A stretch of DNA of 64,000 nt from Sympetrum striolatum (lineage: Eukaryota; Arthropoda; Insecta; Odonata; Libellulidae), in NCBI GenBank assembly GCA_947579665.1, contig OX388350.1, forward strand, positions 29,917,393 to 29,981,392, read 5' to 3'. Positions 59,019 through 64,000 of this stretch are shown in pieces (the stretch's first letter is position 1; each line of letters starts with the position of its first letter). Below the pieces are notes generated by a model. The model had not been told where the DNA came from, searched no databases, and worked only from the letters and a program-made list of their open reading frames with translations. Both the position numbers and the translations under genes were made by a program.

Positions 59019-60625
59019 ATGAAATTTGGTATTGATACCACCAATAGTTTTTACGTTAGAGCGTCCACACACACGCCCCCACCTCTACAGGCGCGCATAT
59101 CGAGGGAACACCGGCGCCGCCCGCGGATAACTTCTCCGCGGGCAGGAGGAACCACCCTTCCCCCACAGCGCAACCACCCTTTCCCCTCTCCATCCCCGTC
59201 CGTCGGAGGGCCAACCGCAGCGCCCCTGAGCGTGAATGAAAAACCGCGATCTTATGCCAACAGCGTAAAAAAACACGCCGCGGCCTCGACCAGTGCCCGA
59301 GAAAACGCGCCACCGGCCAACTTTATGTTTTCGAAAAAGGTCATCACTCCGAATGCAAACGGGCCCAACAGGAAGAGGGGGATTATTTTTCAGGCGCTCC
59401 CGGACACCCCTCTGTTAGAATACGCGATGGCGGTGGGAAAACTCGTGGGAGGAGGCGAGAAAATAACCCACGCTAACCGTCTCGCAAATAAGAGAATTTG
59501 CCTATACCTGGCGAGCGAGGCCCTAGCCACGGAATTTCTCACGGCGGCGGCAGCATCTCCCTAAAGAACATGTGGGTTCCTGCGAGACGCATGGTCACCG
59601 TCTCGCAAAAAATATATCTCAGCAACGTCTTGCCAGAAAGCCCCAATGACGTAATAACGGAGCTGATGTCCGAGGCCGGAAGGGTGGTGTCGCCCGTTTA
59701 TAACCTATCGATGGGTTGGCGATCGGAGGGGTACACCGGAATAGCGTCTTGGAGGCGGATGGTCCACGTCGTGCTGCGGGACGGTCTCGTTCTCCCTGAG
59801 TCCTTCCTGGTGGACTTCGCTGGCGCCCCGCACCGTATATTCGTCTGCGTCGACGACAACCGTTGTTTCCACTGCGGCACGGCCAGCCACATCGCCAAAG
59901 CCTGCCCGCAGAGGGAGCAAAAGGAGGAAAACATCGCGACCGGTCAGCGCGCCCCTCTATCGTCACAACCAGATGATCGCCAAGGCACCTCGCCCCCGAC
60001 AGCTCCAGCACCCGCATCAACGGCCGAGCCGGAGAACGAACCTGCTCCCGCCTTCCCGGACACGCCTGCAGTCATGGACATTGACGACGCGCCAAACAGT
60101 CAACCTCCCGCCGACACCTTGAAGACCCCCCCTCTCCCTCCAGCCCCTCGTTAGGTCCGAGGTGGTGTGGCCCGAGCCCACCACACCGGGGCCAGGGAAA
60201 ACCTGCCCCAAGACTTATGCGGCAGCCGGGCCCGTCAAGCGAAAGACTGACGCTTCCCTCAAGAGGGATTTTCAGTACCTGCCTGGGAAGAGCCCGAGCA
60301 GCAAACAGCTGAAAACCAACGCGGTTGCGGGCGGCGACGACGAAGGCCTCAAGCAGATCGAGAAATATTACTGCGCCAACCCTGGGGTACCCGCAATTCC
60401 ATTCGAAACCCTGCGGAGATTCTTGCAGGAGGCAAAGGGCCACAACGAAGTGGTGGGGCTCGCGAAGGACTCCTTCGAAAACCCAGAGGACCTCACCAGG
60501 TTGCTGGCCAGACTCCTGCGAGACAGAGTCATCAAGGACCCGGCCCTGAGGATGAGGGTCAAGAGGATCTTGGCCAAATCCGAGACTCGGAGTCTGAGTA
60601 ACCGCTCATCCATCCATCTTCCACG
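59019..60625 (+). pseudogene. LINE ORF1 (gag-like, one CCHC knuckle), two frameshifts
   Basis: The first piece (59019-59564) is a proline/arginine-rich start and a helical domain (ALPDTPLLEYAMAVGKLVGG). After a one-base shift in the GGCGGC run near 59550, frame two continues to 60154 with a gag-like fold (MVTVSQKIYLSN, YLS/RRM-type) and the zinc knuckle CFHCGTASHIAKACP (about 59869-59913). A second shift in the C run at 60124-60131 joins the last domain (60162-60620), rich in Lys/Arg and leucine helices. ORF1 proteins bind LINE RNA. The high GC sets it apart from its neighbours. ORF1 overlaps the ORF2 start by some 40 nt. Confidence 0.75.
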
Positions 60626-60628
60626 AAC

Positions 60629-61001
60629 ATGGCAGGCGAGGAAACAACCTGGAGGGCGTTGGGCCTCTTCGTGTTGACCCTCAACGTACGATCGGTGAAG
60701 AGCAAACGGAAGTGGGCCCAGCTGACCACGTTCCTGAACACCACGGAGCTGGACGTAGTACTGCTGCAGGAGACCAATACCTCCGACGTGCCCCTGCAGA
60801 CGCTCCCGCAGTACGAGCTCCACTTCTGCCCACCCATGACTCCGCAATCCTGGCACCGCCATCGGCATAAGGAGGAACCTAAGAACATCCGTGGTTGCAC
60901 CGACGGTCGTGTTCGCGGGGCATGCCCTCGCGGTCTGCATGGGTAGGTGTCCCACACACAGAGAGGGCCAGGATTTCATGAGAGAAGAAGAGATGATGGG
61001 G
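60629..61001 (+). pseudogene. LINE ORF2 start: APE endonuclease N-terminus fused to ORF2 end
   Basis: The ATG at 60629 opens an APE endonuclease: LTLNVRSVKSKRKWAQL, then ELDVVLLQETN with the catalytic Glu. A frameshift near 60845 moves to a frame reading GTAIGIRRNLR and FAGHALAVCMG. This then runs directly into the family's 3'-terminal sequence (HREGQ, stop at about 60999). RT is wholly missing, so some 2.5-3 kb has been deleted between endonuclease and 3' end. It cannot be autonomous. Confidence 0.7.
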
Positions 61002-61085
61002 TGATTGATAGTGAAAAAAAGATGAAATGAGGCATGAGAGCCCTCTCTGTGCCCCCCCTCACCACTTGGAGGAACCTACAGCGAG
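60938..61085 (+). repeat. LINE 3' end, second copy
   Basis: This matches the 3' end at 58697-58855 with about 80-85% identity by eye. It ends at about 61085 in GAGGGGCA with no poly(A), directly against BEL/Pao integrase sequence. Confidence 0.65.
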
Positions 61086-61086
61086 G

Positions 61087-61440
61087 GGCACGGTCACCTT
61101 CACGGAAATCACCGCACAGCTAATTCAAATTGTGGCCTGCCTCAATTCTAGACCTCTCTGCTCTATTACCTCTGACCCAGATGACCTAAATACCTTGACT
61201 CCTGCACATTTTTTAATCTGGGAAAATTTATTTTTAATTCCAGAACCAGAGTGTCCTTATGATAATCAGTTATCTAGGTGGCAGCTTGTGCAGCGGATGC
61301 GGCTGAACTTATGGAGACGATGGTCTCAAAAATACCTGCACCACCTTCAACAGCGGAGTCGGTGGCATGATCCCAAGGAAAATTTTGAAGTGGGACAGTT
61401 GGTGATCGTCCATGCCGAATGCAGCTGCCTGATATCCAGA
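61087..61440 (+). pseudogene. BEL/Pao integrase C-terminus, fragment
   Basis: A frame open from about 61027 to 61614 has the typical Pao/BEL integrase end: TFTEITAQLIQIVACLNSRPL, then DPDDLNTLTPAHFLI, LSRWQLVQRMRLNLWRRWS, YLHHLQQRSRWH and EVGQLVIVH. Integrase inserts the element cDNA. Everything upstream is replaced by the GC-rich LINE, and the C-terminal tail breaks near 61430. Confidence 0.85.
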
Positions 61441-61481
61441 GACTCAGACATATTTCACTCCCTCGGACGAGGCAGGGGGGA

Positions 61482-62221
61482 TGTTAAAGCGAATTTCGTC
61501 TTCCAATCGGAAGATCAAATCGGCGAAGATCGTCACCAAAATTTGCTTGTCGGAGGCCGTTTTCGAGCAGCACCACCCCGTAGCACTTCCGTTATCCTTT
61601 TCAGTGGTTGGTAAGGCTTTTATGCGGAAATACCTCTGGTAGTTTCTCTGTGCGACCGATATTTTTTATTTTGGAGAATTGTTTTCTAGTGGTAAGTAAG
61701 TTAATTTTTTAAATTCCATTTTATTTCTTTTGAAGAACCTTATCATTTTATTTCATCCTAATGTTTATTAATTTGAGTTACTTGATAAAAATATACATGT
61801 ATGGTCAAATTTTTTTTCGTTTTTCATAATATTACCATGAGATATTACCCACCCCCCTCCCTGATTGTCGCAATTATATTTTTTTACTTTTACGTTTTAG
61901 TTTATCGCTGTTCTACCTGCAATTTCTCTCTAAAGTTTATCATTTTAAGTAACTTGATAAAGACAAACATGTCTTGTAGATTTACTTTCGTTTAGTAATA
62001 TTACCATGGGAATTTGCCTCCCCCTCCTCCATTATCGGACTTATATTTTTTACGAGTTTTATGTTTTTGCTTATCGCTGATTGATCTGCTTCTTTTAGAA
62101 ATTTTTGTAGCAGAAGAAAAGCAAGAAGAAGAAAGAAAGGAGCGTTTTTTCGTTATAAGAGGAATCCAGTCGGCTTTGAGAATAAGGTAATTATAATATT
62201 TATATTTAACTTTCAATTTAG
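61482..62221 (+). repeat. BEL/Pao 3' LTR start and diverged 172-bp tandem duplication
   Basis: A purine tract, GGCAGGGGGGA at 61471-61481, precedes TGTTAAAGCG, the likely LTR start. Within the T-rich body a block beginning CTTGATAAA at 61781 recurs at 61953, 172 bp later, sharing ATAATATTACCATG and TTATCGCTG. The LTR end was not identified; a mariner fragment starts at about 62222. Confidence 0.5.
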
Positions 62222-62881
62222 GGTATGGTACTTCTGAGCCTTGTTGACATGGAGTGGCATCATGCTCATTCACCAAACAAACCAAAAAAATTCAAGACAG
62301 TTCTGTCCACCAGGAAACTCATGGCAACCATTTTCTGGGATCGACGAGGTGTATTGCTTATTGATTTTATGGCCCGTGGAGGCACTATTAATGCCAATGC
62401 GTATTGTGAAACATTAAAGAAATTACGGCGGGCAATACAAAATCGGCGGCGAGGTCTATTGTCTACTGGTGTCATTCTCGTTCATGACAATGCCAGGCCT
62501 CATGCAGCTGGGATAACACAAAGACTTTTGCAGCAATTCAAATGGGAAACTTTCGACCATCCACCGTATAGCCCGGACTTGGCCCCTTCAGATTTTCATC
62601 TCTTTACACAACTTAAAGACTTTTTGGCGGGGAAAAGATTTGACGGCGATGAAGAACTTAAAGAAGGAGTGACCCTGTATCTCAATGAGCTGGCGGCGGA
62701 GAACTATGCAGCAGGAATACAGAAACTTGTCACACGTTATGACAAATGCCTTAATTTGCTTGGAGATTATGTTGAGAAGTAGTTTAAAGTATCCTCTTTC
62801 AAATAAAATTTTTTATGTTTGTTAATATTTACTTTTGTGTCTCTATTTCACGAACGGGTACTACTTTCCGGATGACCCTCA
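62222..62881 (+). pseudogene. mariner transposase, N-terminally deleted (DD34D end present)
   Basis: The 185-codon frame (62225-62782) covers the C-terminal half of a mariner transposase: SPNKPKKFKTVLSTRK, MATIFWDRRGVLLIDFM, HDNARPH with the second Asp, and SPDLAPSDFHLF with the third Asp. The two Asp are separated by 34 residues, as in mariners. It ends in the usual GDYVEK. The DNA-binding domain and the first catalytic Asp are gone. The right end reads TTTCCGGATGACCCTCA followed by TA at 62882-62883, consistent with a mariner terminal repeat. Confidence 0.88.
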
Positions 62882-62883
62882 TA

Positions 62884-63279
62884 CATAATGCTATATTTGA
62901 GATAATTTTCCATGTCCTAATTTTGATTTATTATATCTTTAGGACAGAGTGAAGAGTTCTTCCTACAGAAAGGAAAGTACAGCTGCTTTTTATATTTAGC
63001 AATTGGAGGAATTTTGTAAGTAAATTTGCAAATACATTTTTTTTATCACAACCTATCTTGTTTTGTTGGAGTGAGTTTTTCGTCTTCTAACTTGAAATAT
63101 ATTTCATTTATGTAGTCCGGAGTAAAGAGAACAGTTGAAGAAGAAGAAATCCGCATTGCTTCCTCTTTTGCAAGTTTGGTTATTCAGTAAGTAAAATTTT
63201 CCAAGTCTCTAATTTTTGGATTTATATATTTTCTTCTTGTTATTCGTAAGTAACGCTTTTATTTTGAAAAGTTTTTAGC
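62884..63279 (+). other. Leader-like region with exon-like segments before piggyBac ORF
   Basis: Purine-rich segments with GAAGAA words lie between acceptor-like TTTAG/TGTAG and donor-like GTAAGTAA sites (about 62941-63014 and 63118-63187; donors at 63016 and 63188, 172 bp apart). A similar segment occurs at 62096-62186, left of the mariner. They may be 5' UTR exons or another tandem duplication. Confidence 0.3.
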
Positions 63280-64000
63280 ATGGTTTGCCCTCTAAGTGGA
63301 GGCTGCAAGGGCAAGGCCTTGCGACCAACTGCTCCAGCGGGGATTATAACGGAACCATCGGATCAGCCGTCAACCTCCCGAGGGATACCACAACCTTCAA
63401 CCTCACGTGGCTCTTTTATTGCATCCCGTCCTGCCAAAAAGAGGAGAACGGAAGCGACAATTTCCGATTCTGAAGAAAGCGAGGACTCTCTCGGAGGCAG
63501 TGATTGGGGAAAAAGTTCTTACTCTGAGGATGAAGACAATTTTGAGGCTCCTCTTGACCCCCTAGAGAGGCAAAGTCCTAATCCCCATTCTTTGACGAGA
63601 ACTGTGACCAGGACTTACAGATGGACTTCCCAAAGACAGAATAATCCTCCAATTCCTTTTACTGACATGCCCGGCCTAAATATCCCAGACCCCGGCAAGA
63701 AAATCCCAGAAAATATTTTGACCTATTATTAGTTGAGGAAATGACTGACTTGATTGTGACAGAAACTAACAGATATGCGGACTTTTTAATTTCCGGAGGG
63801 GCGGAATCTATTTACCCTTTTACCTGAGGGATATTCCAACATGTGCAGGAGGGGTCCAGAGATCTGTTCACCAACCTTCCCCCTACATACCAATCTGTCC
63901 AGTTCATGTAGCATTGCGGTATTCCTTATCAAGACTGGCGTGATCGGAAAAAATTGTAAGATCCACCTAACATCTGCAAATTATGCGCTATATGTGAAGG
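63280..64000 (+). pseudogene. Second piggyBac-like transposase, N-terminus, broken and cut by window edge
   Basis: The ORF 63280-63732 has the usual disordered acidic piggyBac start: Ser/Pro-rich repeats (QPSTSRG twice), a basic PAKKRR stretch, DSEESEDSLGG, then the PFTDMPGLNIP motif that opens the transposase domain. A shift near 63728 moves to a frame with EEMTDLIVTETNRYADF, the next conserved block, followed by stops near 63826 and 63909. The catalytic core would lie beyond the edge. It is not the missing half of the copy at 51955, being downstream on the same strand and separated by several other elements. Confidence 0.8.

Noticed and set aside
51955..64000. The two piggyBac pieces (51955-52667 and 63280-64000) as halves of one element
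   Set aside because: The C-terminal piece lies upstream of the N-terminal piece on the same strand, with several unrelated elements between.

Overview
The window is eukaryotic and almost certainly from an arthropod, probably an insect. It is AT-rich, has spliceosomal-type exon borders, no bacterial operon structure, and a typical arthropod mix of mobile elements: a Ty3/gypsy-type element, a BEL/Pao element, piggyBac, mariner, Tigger/pogo, I/Jockey-like and CR1/L2-like LINEs. The species cannot be named from the sequence.

Layout. (1) Bases 1-2994: the 3' part of an LTR retrotransposon with gag (three zinc knuckles) and an aspartic protease one frame back, a 3' LTR, and no reverse transcriptase or integrase. 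A canonical -1 slippery heptamer with a possible pseudoknot lies in the gag-pro overlap. (2) Bases 2995-33698: about 30.7 kb of uninterrupted satellite DNA, monomer about 163 bp, all in one orientation. It carries older (about 5.0 kb) and younger (about 4.07 kb, with 7-monomer losses and gains) higher-order repeats and a 326-bp dimer expansion. Three copies match the CENP-B box consensus exactly. (3) Bases 33699-40950: AT-rich flank with a 20-bp perfect hairpin at the satellite edge, a possible two-exon minus-strand gene fragment holding a 35-bp minisatellite, a decayed 110-145-bp repeat family and a GC-rich island. (4) Bases 40950-46530: two unrelated, broken Tigger (CENP-B-superfamily) transposases on opposite strands, a possible LDL-receptor class A exon, a tRNA-like SINE head and a palindrome. 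(5) Bases 48180-53000: a minus-strand LINE that cuts a THAP-domain gene, then a piggyBac remnant split by a 77-bp TA-flanked MITE. (6) Bases 53000-64000: a promoter-like segment, a CR1/L2-like LINE with an intact 570-codon RT ORF and a structured 3' end, a minus-strand RNase H-bearing LINE, a GC-rich LINE whose endonuclease start is fused to its own 3' end, a BEL/Pao 3' end, a mariner fragment and a second piggyBac N-terminus.

No complete host gene is visible. The coding content is mobile-element protein, mostly broken, and the window reads as the border of a large, possibly (peri)centromeric, satellite block with transposon-rich flanking chromatin. The observations most worth checking are the CENP-B-box matches inside the array, the stepwise change in higher-order unit length, the gag/pro-only element with its frameshift signal, and the MITE that cleanly splits a piggyBac reading frame.
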